From Siphonodentalium dalli (lineage: Eukaryota; Mollusca; Scaphopoda; Gadilida; Siphonodentaliidae), in NCBI GenBank assembly GCA_032622095.1, contig CP136061.1, forward strand, positions 136,173,587 to 136,237,586: DNA of 64,000 bases, in the 5' to 3' direction. This document shows positions 14,171 through 26,744 of the stretch, piece after piece. Position 1 is the stretch's first letter; each line of letters opens with the position of its first letter. The notes under the pieces are model-generated. The model searched no databases, was not told where the DNA came from, and saw nothing but the letters and a program-made list of their open reading frames with translations. Both the position numbers and the translations under genes were made by a program.

Positions 14171-14637
14171 TTAAAGGTACTCAATCCGATCAGACGCTCC
14201 CAAATTACTATTTCTTTGGCTTCGGGGGTAAAAAATATTTGATTCGAGTCGAGGAACCCACACATCAAAGCTCAGAGTGATCAGATATCGATTTTTGATT
14301 TTTGATATTTCTCGAGATGTTTAATAAAATGCGGTCCAGAAACACGTGGTCAAACGGACGGTCTCGGACAAAATTGCGGATGAAGATGGTTACCTCTAAA
14401 ATCAATTGGTAATACGGTCAAATTTCGTGATACTTTAGTGATAATACGGCCATATTTTGTTGAACAAAATGTTGATAAATAACAAGTTTTGTGAAATTTT
14501 ACACCATAGTTGACAGTAGTTAGCATTATTTTGTTGCAATAAATCGATTCTGATAACTAAAGCGTATTTTGAAGAAATGTTTTTGTTGTTGTACCGTGAT
14601 GGTATGTGGACCGTCTGATGGGATTGAGTACCTATAA
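14171..14637. mobile_element. TTAA-type MITE with 24-bp termini
   Basis: The left end is TTAA-AGGTACTCAATCCGATCAG. The right end reads inward AGGTACTCAATCCCATCAG after a degraded TTAA (ATAA). The interior is AT-rich and non-coding. It shares the AGG start with two other TTAA families here. Confidence 0.85.
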
Positions 14638-14639
14638 AC

Positions 14640-15942
14640 AAAACCCGGACCAGATCGGACCACTCATCACTTTGATGCCTATGGGTGAGTTTAGTACGGG
14701 GGACTAACGTAAATTACCCATACATGTACGGGGCCGCGGCCACACAGAAGTGCCGCATGCCTGCAATAAAATTATACACAGTCCTAACCCAAGCCGTTTC
14801 AAGATCGTTTTCTCTTGCTGAAATGTGATTATGTGATAAAAAAAAAAAAAAATTCGTCGCAATTCTATAAGAAATTTATTAACATCTGCTCCAATAGAAT
14901 TTAGTGCAAATTGTACGACAAAATATGGCAATCACTTCAGGACTGTGAGCCACTATATACTTATAATCCTTGTATATAAGAATGACGTTTTTGATGCCCA
15001 TTTGTGTATACAATTTATGATATTTATTCTCTATTCCCACCAAATGTCCACAGTGGATGGTTCCACATCACTTTCACCTGATGGACCAACGCCGGGTCAC
15101 CCTGCTAGTCTTATTTATTTACAAATGATGGATGCATAGACGAGTATCACCATTGATTGGAATATAAAGTAATTCATTTTGCGCAATAGCTTAGCTGGCG
15201 CATATACACGTCATGCCTCTGAAATCTTGAGAAAGGTTAGCTCATGGGAATATTAATTCCTATGTATTTTTGTTATGACATGTCTGAGAGACATCCTGTG
15301 GCCTGTGCACTAAATGGTATAAACTGTCTCAGAGATTCACCACATCAGCGATATATTAAAGCATGTGCGTTTAACACTGAATCATTAATACCTCACCCCC
15401 TCGAGGGGAAACACGGTTATTCCATTTTGTGTATCTGATTGGTCGATACACAGTCAACATATGTAGGATATAGGTGCGAGTATTCTTCATTAACGATTCA
15501 ACACCACACATTCTAGCAGGTTTTTTTCTTCTTAATTTTAGCGAAGAACTATAAAGCCAGTTGAAGTGGGTGTAGCCCTGTCTTGTGTGTAATTTGGTAT
15601 AATCGTTACGACATATGCTACGCATGGCTTTCACTCTCAGCTCACACCTCACGTACTGTGTGTATTGCGTGGAGGATTTGTACGATTCTACTCGAATGTG
15701 CCAAACGTTTATAGGATTAATGTAATAAGTACTCACGTATCCGCTAGCGAAACATCTGTCGCATTATATACAGGGTCAAGAAAGTGTGTTATTATACGAC
15801 GAAACAGGGGAGGAGGGGCCAGCGATTATGTCCCAATGTACTTTCGGTGGAACAATTAGGATTTGTTCTTATAATATCAATCTTTACAATGGAGATTTCA
15901 TAGAAACTGTTTTTGTATCTTGGCGAATAGCCCCTGTTCAAC
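14640..15942. other. Unassigned sequence
   Basis: The longest frame is a 121-codon minus-strand frame at 15371-15736. It has no family motif and an erratic composition, and I do not support it as a gene. Confidence 0.4.
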
Positions 15943-16036
15943 CAGGGGGTGGGGGTAGTAAAACAAATTGCAGGAAGGTATGCCGGGGTGGGTGCATGGG
16001 TGGCCCGATGGGCAAAAAACGGGTTTTTTACAACCT
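15943..16036 (+). repeat. Poly-G-ended repeat (family P), copy 1
   Basis: It starts with a broken G-tract, then TAGTAAAACAAATTGCAGG and GTATGCCGGGGTGGGTG. The TAGTAAA...TTGCAGGAAGGTATGCC block also occurs on the minus strand of 18177-18313. Confidence 0.7.
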
Positions 16037-16654
16037 GGACCGAGTTCAACCAAATTTGGTGTGGTGACTCGGGGTACCCTGGCAGATGTTATAATGGTAT
16101 TAGTTTTTCTAAATTTTTAATGAAAAAATAAAATAAAATAAAATTGGTTTTGTTAAATTGAGCAAGGAATCAATCTTTAAAAAAATATATATTAAAATAA
16201 TATATATATATATCAAAATCTTTCAATGACCAAATGTGCTTGAAGCGCACAAAGGGGCTGCCGCTAAATGAAGGCTCTGTCTAGATCAAAATGTCTGCGA
16301 AGTCCCACAAAGGGGGCCACAGGTATCTCCGATGCTGAATATACGCTCCCAAAGGGAGCCTGTTTCAGCTAGTTCAGTATAATAGAAGTAAGTTGCTCGA
16401 GTAGACTAACATAAGTGATATGGAATGTGTTAGATAATGGGCTGGTTGACAGACTAATCAGGAAATAATTATAGATGTAATTTTCCTGATTACAGTACAG
16501 AAAACCTTTATTTATTCATCTGTTAAAACATGACCGTACCAGTGACCGTAGTGGCATAAAACAAATAATATTATAGGTGTAGTTTGGTCTGCATATTGCC
16601 ATATTATGACATATTATGGTTTTGTTTTATCGTTGAGTTGTCGAAACGTCGTCA
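16037..16654. other. Unassigned sequence with A/T-rich tracts
   Basis: Includes an AAAAT-rich tract at 16120-16145 and a TA-rich tract near 16180-16215. No gene was recognised. Confidence 0.4.
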
Positions 16655-17162
16655 CTTTAAAGGCACGTGCGGCCTTAATTGTCGAAAATATTCATATTTG
16701 TTCCAAACACCGTAAACATAAAAAACAATAAAACGCATACAGTTCCGTTCATATATATACCATGACCATCGCGTAAACAGCATGTTATCATAAAGACCTA
16801 CTATATTTTACCTAAGCACGAGCCTGATTGTGTTACAGAAGACAGCACAATGCTACTGGCTAATCACACACAAATGTCAGAAACGCTCTTTATTAGTTCC
16901 ATATCAGGTATTCACCAACAAAGAACGCTCTTTATGTTTACCATCATAATATAAACAAACACCAGAAAAGTAACTTTTTATGCTTTTGTTTACATAACAA
17001 TGGTCAAACATATGACCATAACATACTGTTAATGCGATATTTCTTATTTGTATACGTACAAAGTCTATCTACATTTTGATGTTCTTTCTGTTTGTGGCGG
17101 TTTTTGACGGGTGGATATATTTTCACAGGATACCCACCGTCAAGGCCAACCGTGTCTTTAAC
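16655..17162 (+). mobile_element. 0.5-kb TTAA element (family C), copy 2
   Basis: Nearly identical to copy 1 over its whole length, with TTAA at both termini. It forms a same-orientation pair with copy 3, separated by 72 bp. Confidence 0.92.
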
Positions 17163-17240
17163 GGGGCGTATAATCTTCAAGCCGCAAATTAGAGTAAAGT
17201 AATTGTTCACTTGTGTCGCTCATAATAAGTCACAATTAAA
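17159..17240 (+). repeat. 80-bp spacer that is also found at 34.4 kb
   Basis: The spacer between copies 2 and 3 starts ACGGGGCGTATAATCTTCAA and is nearly the same as 34372-34450. It is therefore a repeat in its own right. In the second locus the flanking 0.5-kb elements are absent. Confidence 0.85.
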
Positions 17241-17738
17241 GGCAAGTGCGGCCTTAATTGTCGAAAATATTCATATCTGTTCCAAACACCGTAAACAGAA
17301 AAACATTAAAACGCATACAGTTCCGTTCATATATACCATGACCATCGCGTAAACAGCATGTTATCATAAAGACCTACTATATTTTAACAAAGCAAGAGCC
17401 TGATTGTGTTACAGAAGACAGCACAATGCTACTGGCTAATCACACACAAATGGCATAAACGCTCTTTATTAGTTCCATATCAGGTATTCACCAACAAAGA
17501 ACGCTCTTTATGTTTACCATCATAATATAAACAAACACAAGAAAAGTAACTTTTTATGCCTTTGTTTACATAACAATGGTCAAACATATGACCATAACAT
17601 ACTGTTTGTGCGATATTTCTTATTTGTATACGGACAAAGTCTATCTACATTTTGATGTTCTTTCTGTTTGTGGCGGTTTTTGACGGGTGGAGATATTTTC
17701 ACAGGATACCCACCGCCAAGGCCAACCGTGTCTTTAAC
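17235..17738 (+). mobile_element. 0.5-kb TTAA element (family C), copy 3
   Basis: Ends are TTAA-AGGCAAGTGCGGCCTT and ...ACCGTGTCT-TTAA. It is very similar to copy 2, with scattered substitutions, so the pair is either two insertions or a segmental duplication including the spacer. Confidence 0.92.
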
Positions 17739-18176
17739 TATAAATGTGTAACAGCATAACCAGTGCAGCTCTAGTGTATGACGGTGACCACAAGAATAGT
17801 ATTTTCACCTGGGAATCTATATCCCATACTCGCGTCACCATGTTATAGGTACAAACGTCCTGTAGCTACATAACTCGAGTTGACATCCACATAATTTAGA
17901 GCATCGTTGTTTTGAATCTGATGCATGCATATACAACAATCTGCCAGGGCTGTGGCATGGAGGGGTTAGAAATTGTTAGACATTATGAAATTTTGTGTAT
18001 TCTGCACAATGACCTAGGTTTACAGATGATCAGCAATTTATAAAACATTTTTTTTTCAATTAATACAGCTTCTGAAACAGGTTAAACTGTTGTTTGAACT
18101 AATTGAGATAATTCCCAGTCATATGCGTGATATCAGTAGAGTTTTATGTGATTTTAGACAAATTTTAGTTAAATTT
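17739..18176. other. Unassigned sequence
   Basis: No gene or repeat was recognised. Confidence 0.4.
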
Positions 18177-18313
18177 GGGGGGTGGGTGTCAACAAAAAAT
18201 TGGGGGTAGAAAATATTTTTTTTTGCAGGTTTGGGGGTGGTGGGTCCCCGAAAATGCCAGATGCAAAAAAAACGGCATACCTTCCTGCAAATTTTTTACT
18301 ACCCCCCCCCCCA
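18177..18313 (-). repeat. Poly-G-ended repeat (family P), copy 2
   Basis: On the minus strand it begins with G12, then TAGTAAAAAATTTGCAGG and AAGGTATGCC, and closes with CCCACC-rich segments. Both ends are homopolymeric (G-rich left end, C12 right end on the + strand). Confidence 0.75.
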
Positions 18314-18589
18314 GGTTCAACAGTTTAAATTTTGTGCAGTGTACCCCATGAATGTTTTGTTTCTGCGCGTCGAGAACCCAGTTTATTTCTGCATGATCGA
18401 ATTTATTTTGTTGTTAACTTGTCTCGCTATATATTCATTCACAAAACCAAGAATTATAAGATTCATGTCTTGAGGATTTTACCTAGGCAATCATGCACAC
18501 AATTTACACAAAGCTATACACATATAGTTGCAGTTTTAGAGATATTCCAATGAGTATAGACCTTGGTTCGATCACATAATCTGACACGA

Positions 18590-18815
18590 GGCCAGAATTT
18601 GGCGTGATGCCACATTTGCCACGAGGCCTATATGCCTACTTTGATCCCGGGAACAACATGGGCGGGTCCTTGACCTCGCTCATATAGGCATGTTTCTGGA
18701 CCTCAACCGATCCGACTCAAATTTGATATGTAGGCCTACTTTGATCCCGGGCAGTGGGCGGGTCCAATTTCACGTGCGACCGTGTCCTTGACCTTGCTCA
18801 TATATGCATGTTTCT
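18590..18815 (-). repeat. Helitron-like internal repeat units (two)
   Basis: The reverse complement matches the tandem units of 46249-46793: CACGGTCGCACGTGAAATTG, GACCCGCCCA, CCCGGGATCAAAGT and GAGGTCCAGAAACATGCC. Terminal structures are not visible here, so this is a fragment. Confidence 0.8.
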
Positions 18816-19929
18816 GGCAAAGAAATCGTAAAATAGCCTGGACGAAGTCGGGCACATCAGCGAGTATATAATAAAAACACAGATTGACTGCCTTGGTGGA
18901 AAGCGGGCGCTATTTTCCATCGATTGTGACCTTCTGAACAGGAAACCTGAATATTGACCTCGGCATGAATCCAGTTTGCTGCTCAAGATACCACCTCAGG
19001 AAAATAGTTCTCACTATTCCAGCCCACGGCAGTCAATATTTAGAGGATATTAATTGGTTTGTTTTATATTATATAGATCAAATGTTGATATCAGGCCAAT
19101 AATATCATACCAACCAAGTAATGTCCCATTTATTAATTATATCGCCTCTTATTAACTGACAACTCTTTCGTATGAGTGACATCGCAACCATGGATACCTA
19201 CACGTTATTTTAAAGCAGTGAAGTAGATTTTCGGCATGTCGTAAATCCATATCACTCGGATTGGAGATGTCGCAAATATATATTACTCGGCTTAATGGCG
19301 ATATTAGCCTAGTTCGATAACATGCTATTATAGACAAAAATGTCATATCTAATTAATATGTGTATATATTATATCGAACGCGTAGCTGTTCAATAGTCTG
19401 CGTGCACTCAGACTGCATGTACATGTATGCATCCATTGGTTGAGTTCGATGGGATGAGCTTAGCATGTAATATATTCTGTATTATTGACCATTTTCTTTC
19501 TGCCTATATATAGCGTCAACGAATTAATTTGGGCATAAATACGACAGGAATGGTTGGACCGGACCCAAATTCGAACTTGATTGTGACATATATGTATGTC
19601 ATAAACCAACTGTCGTGAAATTCTGTAAAATATTATTCAAGTTATCATCCGGAAAACAAATATATTTTGGACGGACTGCATGACGGACACCGCTCATTCC
19701 TATTTTCAAAAATGTCAGGGGGGGGGGGGTAAAAAAGGTGCCGTTATTCAGAAAAGTTGTACCAAGTGTAAATAAATTACCACAAATATAGCTATTGGTG
19801 GTTGTTGTGAAGTTTCCTGTCTTCGCGATTGGCAATTCGCTATTCAAACATTCATTGATCCAATTAACTGCGGAGACTACTCTAGCATGTCCCTCTATTA
19901 CGCGCTCTGCTAACTAGGGTTACCCCCAG
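18816..19929. other. Unassigned sequence
   Basis: Includes a G12 run near 19719-19730 followed by TAAAAAAGG, which resembles a family P end but has no partner end. No gene was recognised. Confidence 0.4.
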
Positions 19930-20340
19930 GCATTCTCGCCATACCTATCTAACAAGTTTTGTAAGTCGATCGCGAAGAGAGCTTGGTTTTTTAGCCAATT
20001 ACTCATACCAATCAGACACTGGTAACCTAACAATTTGCATCGATTAGCATCATATAGGACAACAGAGTCTGACGTAATTTTATTTTCGCACTGGTTTGGT
20101 AATGAAGCCGATTGTCAATTTGTGACGATACTGACAGCTCGTGTGGAAACTGTCGGAAGATGCGTCTGCTGAGAAACCCCCCGTTGGACGCGAATATCCA
20201 TCGATACGGTGGGGGAATCAAGTGATTTCGAGTTGATGAATATCACGCATTCAAAATGGCTGAGGTGATCGAAAATGCGACCAGAAACGAGGGAAAATGT
20301 AACAATGATATAGCTGGAACTTTGGTCAAAATGTTATAGA
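19930..20340 (+). repeat. Dispersed repeat H, copy 1
   Basis: Colinear with 21280-21720. Shared blocks are CAATTACTCATAC, GACGTAATTTTATTTTCGC, CTGGTTTGG and GACAGCTCGTG. Frames on either strand are open only by chance. Confidence 0.8.
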
Positions 20341-20582
20341 AAACCACTAAGAACAAATAAGGAATCAAATTGTTTCAAAAATAAACTAGCATATGCTCGT
20401 AACAGTCAAAATGCTATGTTTTGTGTCAGTTCCTCATATATTATGTTTGTTTGTGAGTTTGCACTAGCCTCGGTCATTTTGTATGCGTGGCATATATGCT
20501 TTATTCTCTGATCCAATGTACAATGGATATTGATAAATATAAATGGAGATAGTGCACAAAAGATAAATAGAGTGAAATATGC

Positions 20583-20975
20583 ATGTATGTACATAATATA
20601 CATAGACTCTCTGGTGTTCACATCAGCAGCATTATCATTTCTACCACTACCATCCTCGTCGGTCACCACAACCATTACTACCACTCCCATCTTCTCAATC
20701 ACCATCGTCATCAACATAATCATCTTAATCATCATCATCATCGTTACCACCATCATATGTACCCACCATCATCATCACACCATATCATCATTATGATAAT
20801 CATTTCATCACCATCATCATATCAACGACATCGCCATTGTCATCATTATCATCATCATCCTATTCATGTTTTATCATCACCATGTCAATATCATCATCAT
20901 CATCATTGTGAGATCCATCGTCACCAGCACCGTATACATCATCATCGACAGCAACAACATCACCAACCTCGAAAC
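20583..20975 (+). repeat. Impure (ATC)n low-complexity tract
   Basis: ATC/CAC trinucleotides dominate. The 147-codon His-rich frame and its overlapping Ser/Ile/Thr-rich frames come from this composition. There is no start context, domain or conservation to support a protein. Confidence 0.9.
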
Positions 20976-21025
20976 CACGTGATTCCCGCCGTGTTCATGT
21001 ACCACAGTTTAGAACAATTTGGATA

Positions 21026-21090
21026 AATAAAGAGCGTTTATTGAAAGCCTATATATGCCTGATATGGTAGAAATAAAGAGCGTTTGTCTC
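21026..21090 (+). repeat. Paired AAAGAGCG module
   Basis: AATAAAGAGCGTTTATTG and AATAAAGAGCGTTTGT occur 46 bp apart with CCTGATATGG between them. The same arrangement, inverted, lies inside all four family C elements. A third instance is at 33476-33531. Here the rest of family C is absent. Confidence 0.8.
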
Positions 21091-21279
21091 ACAGATATAT
21101 AATTATTTATATATAAATATATGCGCACAGTTACGCAAATATAATTTGGAGATTCATAATCATGAGCCATACCCGTTGAAATTATCGCTCGGAAACATGC
21201 TACATCAAAGAGCGATAAGTGGATAAGTGTTATAATTTACTCACGATAAAGTAAAACTAAAGAGCGTTTATCTCACTTA

Positions 21280-21720
21280 TTTCATACTTATCTAGTAAGT
21301 TTGATAAGTCACTCGTGAAGACAACTTGGCTTTTTCAGTCAATTACTCATACATATCAGATACTGACAACTAAACTATTTAGCATCGATAATCATCAGAT
21401 TGGACAACAGATGTTGACGTAATTTTATTTTCGCGCTGGTTTGGAAACGAACTTGATTGTTAATTTATGACGATCATCGACAGCTCGTGGGAAAATGTCG
21501 AACACTATGTCTGCTGGGAATCCCGTTATACGCGCATATCCATCGCGGTGAATTCAATATGGCCGCTTAAATTCCCGTGGCCATTTGAAACCTCACATTG
21601 TGATCGCTTAAATTGTTACAGTTCCATAGCTCAAAACAGGTCGATGAATAAGCGAAATAGTTTGATATGGACATTGTATGACATAGATAAACTTATTCAA
21701 GTCACATATTTTAAATAGAG
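21280..21720 (+). repeat. Dispersed repeat H, copy 2
   Basis: Colinear with 19930-20340. Its end (AACTTATTCAAGTCACATA) also matches 26810-26840, so a third, partial copy lies at 26745-26850. Two single AAAGAGCG motifs fall inside or beside it. Confidence 0.8.
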
Positions 21721-22589
21721 CTCCAGAATTTTCAACGATGAAATATAAAGAGCGTTTATTTTTAGTAGATTCCTTATCTCACTTCTGTGTGAAATATTGA
21801 AAATATAGCTGAAAACTGTTATGAAATTGACAAGCTCACATCGGTGTATATGGATGAATATCGACCAGTTCTCTACATATAGGCCACCAGTGTATGTGGT
21901 TGTGTTAACAATTCACAATATCGACATTCAAGTGCGTTTCGGTAAATTCCTATAGGTATAACACAAATTTATTTTGTTGAAATCACGGCAACGGAATGTA
22001 TTGGCAACACATGCATATCGAAAATATTGACCTACATCAGTACCAGTTATATCAGAAAATACGTAAAATCAAATGAAACTGTGGAGGCAGTGATTAAAAA
22101 TGAAACAGTGGACAATCAGTGCGTGCCAGCGATCGGCGGATCTATTGGAAATGGTTTATTTACTCAGACACAATATGTGCAAATATAATGGCTGTAATAT
22201 TTTCTTTCTGCGCTAAATGTAGCCTACCTTACTCGTATTAAACTTCGAACAGTAACATTGTTCGCACACCCAACAGTGCGCGAATTTAAAACTGAGCGAA
22301 ACACAGTACGACTCAAATTAAGATTTTACCAACAAAACACTGAACAAAAGTGGGAAATGACGTTTTACATTAATCGATATTCATGCATGTAAAGTATGAA
22401 TATATTCATTGATTCTTGAATCAACAGCCCCTCGATGGCCGTTGCTGTCAATATATATCAGTTCGAATAATGTTTGATATATGTGTTTCCACATTACACA
22501 AGTGAGCATGTTGATCAATATGTCATGTATTCACCGTTATTCGAACACAATTGAGCAATCTCATTTCAATATATTATCTATACTAATCA

Positions 22590-22930
22590 AACTAAATTTG
22601 GCTTGTTAGCTCGTTTGTCCGATTATAGGCGACCAAACGTCGGGACCATCGGAGCTGAAAATTTGTATATTGGGGTAATTTGACCCGGGTGCGTCATTAG
22701 ATGGGTCACGTTCACCTCAGATGTCTTAATAGGGGACTCATAATTATTATATATTTTTTTTGGCTAGAAAGCTACCAACCGGTTGGATCCTCGGAGCGTA
22801 ATTTTTGTTTTTGTATGAGTAATTTGACCCGGGGAATCTTATCAGATATGTCCAGCTGACCTCAGGGGTGCTATTCACCGGCTGGGTTTATAATATAGTC
22901 CAGGTAGTTTTACGAGGCGACGCTCAATGC
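22590..22930 (+). repeat. Dispersed repeat I with two ~135-bp internal units
   Basis: Two diverged units share ...AATTTGACCCGGG and a CACCTCAGATG-like end. A related unit lies at 25540-25690. The GGTGCTATTCACC...CCAGGTAGTTT segment at 22876-22917 recurs in inverted orientation at 25475-25515. This minisatellite-like layout resembles non-autonomous Helitrons, but no terminal hairpin was found. Confidence 0.6.
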
Positions 22931-23127
22931 GAAGCTATCGGTGGACATATCGATGGGAAGACATCGCCGCGCCATATAGGATTATCCAATCAAGGTGATT
23001 GTCGTCAATCATAGATTGACCACCGGTCACATAAACATGCTGCGTGTAACAGTACACGTTTGTACACATTTCAACAATGAGCAACCGAGGAAAAGGACGT
23101 GGGGCAAAATATACCACCGACGACATG

Positions 23128-23236
23128 AGGGGGTCTACAAAAAAAATCCGTATATAGGGCCGGGGTGGGTGGGTGGTCCAGAGGCCGAAACAATCGTGCT
23201 TTTAATTTTTTTTCCAAAATGGGTTTTTTTTCAAAC
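23128..23236 (+). repeat. Poly-G-ended repeat (family P), copy 3
   Basis: GGGGGTCTACAAAAAAAATCC, then a GTATA-type block and GCCGGGGTGGGTGGGTGG. The GGGTGGGTGGGTGG core matches the copy at 62479. Confidence 0.7.
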
Positions 23237-24340
23237 AATTTACAAGTACTGACCATGTAATGTTGTTTGTAAGCATGTTAGTATCATGTTTGTTGGCATA
23301 TGGCTATATAGACAGCTATAGTGACTATTTAGCCTCAGATTTAGCAACATTCTGGATTTCACAGGATCCCGTCCCACTTCTCAGTGGAAAACCGTAATTT
23401 AGTACAAAAAATTAATGTATTACCCAGTTGTATTACCCGAATAATAGTTATAAAATAAAAAAAACTGTATCACAAATACTACATGGTGAATACTCAATGA
23501 TGACTAGATATCATTGACCCGATTGTTGCTTAACATGAAATTGAAAAGGGTATCTCATAAATTTCTAATGTCTGAAATACTGTCTTGTTCTGGAATGCAA
23601 TCAAATTCATTCCTTCTGGTTATTTTTCATCTTTTTTATGATTGCAAGTAATGTTAATTTGCAGCACTTATCCAAATAAAACTGAATTGGTTATGATGAA
23701 TGGCCGTTACTGTTTATTGTTCAGACAATCCCAATTGAAGGTGACGCTATTCTCTTGAATTTACGAACTTCATCTTGAAGCTTATATAATTAAATACTAC
23801 TCAACAAGACTAAACTACAATACTAATTGTATACTGTTATCGCTTACAAATAGATGAACTGAAATAATGTGATGCATTCAGATGCTTTGAGAAATGACAT
23901 TCCTCAATGTCTTCAAAGTTCAAACTAAAATCAAGAATAAAATCTGACTGAGACTATACTGCAGACTCTAGTGCACAAATATACGTACAAATGGTTGAGT
24001 TATAATAATGCAAAATGTGTTTACGGATGGAACCAAGTTGGTAGCTCTGGTATGCATCGACAGGCAAAACCTGTGATATGCAGTAATATCTGCATACATC
24101 CTTCCCGTATCATTCAGGTCTATCACCATACTAAACCACTTCAAAATTCGACAACCGACACTTCAACTTATATGGTAAAAACTTTGTACGGATTGAATTT
24201 CATAAACAGGGCCCATGGATAACTCTGGTAGGCATTGGTACTCGCAATCCGTGATATTATGCATATTCGTTCCCCATTTCTGGTCCGTCACATGTCATAG
24301 AACATCAAAACATGACAACCGATCGACTATTGAGTTATGA
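23237..24340. other. Unassigned sequence
   Basis: No gene was recognised. Frames at 23971-24222 and nearby are short and without motif. Confidence 0.4.
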
Positions 24341-24425
24341 TGCAAAATGTTTGTACGGACGGACGCACGGACGGCTCGAGACGTCAACTATATACCCGCC
24401 GACTAATATCGGGGGTATAATAACC
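24340..24425 (+). repeat. Probable transposon tail with CGGACGGA repeats and terminal hairpin
   Basis: ATGCAAAATGTTTGTACGGA is followed by GGACGGACG-type repeats and a TATACCC...GGGTATA hairpin. Similar tails close many invertebrate interspersed repeats. The superfamily is not determined. Confidence 0.4.
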
Positions 24426-24871
24426 ATATATCTATGTGTATACCTAACCAAAACAATTCCCCTCCTCACCCACCCCGGTGGATAAGACTAAAGGGTTCTT
24501 TGATCATGCACAAATAATTGTAGAACACCTGACCTGTTTACCACTATTTACACTGGCCAGTGTTCTCTGTCAGACTAAACACGCTCGATATATTAAGGCT
24601 ATAATGCGGTCTAGGGCAATTTGTGACATACAGTGTACCTACACAATGCTTTATTATTGTTGTTAGATACTGGAAACACCAGGAAACACCTGGAAATACA
24701 GTTTATTTTTCGTTTTTCTGACCTGTGCTTTACCGATTAAAGATGTTATTGCTAGTCTTAATTTTACACACTTTGCACCAAAAAAGGATAGTGGAATGGG
24801 ATTGAAAGGCAGTTAACACAGTTATTGAAGAACGGCTAAAAAACTCTGAAATTTTTATAAAAACATGAGAA

Positions 24872-25004
24872 AGGGGGTGGGTCCCTAACATTTATGAACA
24901 AATTTTCATAAATGGGGTGGTGGGTCCCTCGGGGTCTGAAAAAAACTTTTTGGGCCCTATATGTGCAATTGTTTTCCAGACCCCCCCCCCCCCCCCCCCC
25001 CCCC
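24872..25004 (-). repeat. Poly-G-ended repeat (family P), copy 4, with C24 tract
   Basis: On the minus strand it begins with G24 (24981-25004), then TCTGGAAAACAATTGCA. Inside are two GGGACCCACC-type segments. A tract of 24 identical bases is prone to length error in sequencing. Confidence 0.75.
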
Positions 25005-25250
25005 ACTGCCGACGAGCGTAACACTTTTTTGGGCATTGTGGAGAGAAGAATCAAAATATTAAAGAACAAAGAAACCGGCACCATTCACCAGCGCCGGAAA
25101 AATGATGCATGGAAAGAAATTTCTTTGGAAATAGCAGGGAAATATCCAAACAGAACCAAAACACAAACAAAATTCTTCTGAGACGTTATCTGCTTGGCTC
25201 TTCATTTTCACACTGTGCTAATTAAAAAACCTCATTAATATCATTGAAAC

Positions 25251-25517
25251 TCATTCTGCAGATATATAAACGCAAGCATGAGTCTCCACACAATTATACC
25301 CAAAAATTATACCGCTATACATGCCGATTGTGGCCGGTGAGTGTTCATGAATTAGTCGTAAGACGGCGTCAATTGACAGGTGACAAATCTGATAGATTGG
25401 ATCAATCACACCATCGACAGCGTGTGTCGTTTGCGCTAAAGCAAAGATACCTTTGCGTTCAGCCGCTACCATATAAACTACCTGGTTTATAAAATAGTCT
25501 CGCTTGGTGAATAGCAC
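25251..25517 (-). other. 88-codon open frame of unknown status
   Basis: The protein contains AAERKGIFALAQTTHAVDG and DPIYQICHLSIDAVLRLIHE. Its composition looks more protein-like than neighbouring frames, but I recognise no family. Its upstream edge overlaps the inverted copy of the CCAGGTAGTTT repeat, so it may be part of repeat I. It could be a mobile-element remnant or chance. Confidence 0.2.
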
Positions 25518-25539
25518 CCCAGATGTCTTAAAATGACTA

Positions 25540-25700
25540 ATAATTAATTTAACTAAATAAATAATTATATACCCAAAATGGTTGCAATCTGGTCGGTGAA
25601 AATTGAGACACGGGGATAAATTGACCCGTAGCGTGTCGTGAAATATATGCCGTTGACATCAGACGACTTAAAGGAGCAATTATGAGCAATAATGAGCGTT
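25540..25700 (+). repeat. Dispersed repeat I, unit related to 22.6-22.9 kb
   Basis: Shares the order TGGT(C)GGT...AAAATT, GGGGATAAATTGACCCG and a GACATCAGACGACTT end with the two units in 22590-22930. Confidence 0.55.
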
Positions 25701-25860
25701 CCTTATCACCTGACATGATTGCCATGGGATAGTCATGGGATGGGCGCGTTTTACTATAGACTCTAGTTGTTACTCTTAAGGTCAGAAATGAGGCCTTTTG
25801 TAATTTAGTTTTATGTTAACGTTTTAGGTATTTCGATGTTTTAAAACAATTTGATTATTC

Positions 25861-26163
25861 ATAAGGGGTACTGTACACTAATTCCGGCCATGTATGGGAC
25901 CATCTCCTATTATACTCAACATAATAGATGCAACAAATGAATTAATTTGAGTCATGGGTGAGTGCAAAAAAATGGAGACATAAATTCATTTTCATTATAA
26001 TTGCCATGTTGTTGGCATCGTTCATAGAGCGTTCATATAGCACATGAGTGTATTTGGCCCCCATCTATGACTCAAATTCATTCATTTGTTACATAAATTC
26101 TGCTGAGTATAAAAGGAGATGGCCCCATAAATGGCCGGATTTATGGTACAGTAACTCTTTAAA
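25861..26163. mobile_element. Palindromic TTAA MITE (family Q), complete copy
   Basis: Arms of about 100 bp. The left begins AAGGGGTACTGTACACTAAT and the right ends GGTACAGTAACTCTTTAA. The inner arms pair around ACAAATGAAT and ATTCATTCATTTGT. TTAA is intact on the right and degraded on the left. A 5' end is present alone at 27449, and a longer copy has been split by insertions at 30-31 kb. Confidence 0.85.
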
Positions 26164-26230
26164 GATGGATTATCTCTTTAAATAACAAATTTTAAATAGT
26201 TGCGTGGGTATAAAATAATAAATATGAACT

Positions 26231-26614
26231 GAAGACCCCTGTCCGGAAAGGCTTCTATCAATTAATATAAATTTTATTCGAATATTTTATTGGGCCCGTT
26301 TATTTGTCTATTTTTAGAACAAACCATTCGGGTGCTACCATATAACGATATGGAGCATTAGGCTGTTCCTATGGCTACGGACGGAATGTCAAATGTCCCA
26401 GATTGATTGGTTGTATTGTTTTATTACATAGCTATAAACGATAATGAGTATAATTAATCTTTATTTGTGACAAAATTGCACAATAAAATGCCTGGTCTCT
26501 GTTAACAGTAACCACTATTGTTCGTTAGCTAAACAACCACACTTTTTTAGACCAGAATATATTCGAAATAAAATCAATATTAATCGATAGAAGTATTTCC
26601 GGACAGGAGTCTTC
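26231..26614. mobile_element. 384-bp MITE with ~57-bp terminal inverted repeats
   Basis: The termini are GAAGACCCCTGTCCGGAAA and, read inward from the right, GAAGACTCCTGTCCGGAAA. Similarity continues through CTTCTATC.ATTAATAT and TTTTATT.GAATAT. No TTAA flank is visible, so this is a different family from the TTAA elements. There is no coding capacity. Confidence 0.88.
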
Positions 26615-26744
26615 GATTCAGATCTAATATGGTATACCCTGGCAACTATATAATACATGTTTACAAAGAGATAATATACCTTTAAGCATAAAGCCCTGTG
26701 CCAGTTTGAAGCCTGAAATTATTCTCGTTTTTGTTACATTCCGG

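Noticed and set aside
15371-15736. 121-codon minus-strand frame
   Set aside because: No recognisable domain, and erratic composition. It is likely chance.
20583-21026. 147-codon His-rich frame
   Set aside because: It is produced by an ATC/CAC-rich simple repeat. All three frames are low-complexity.
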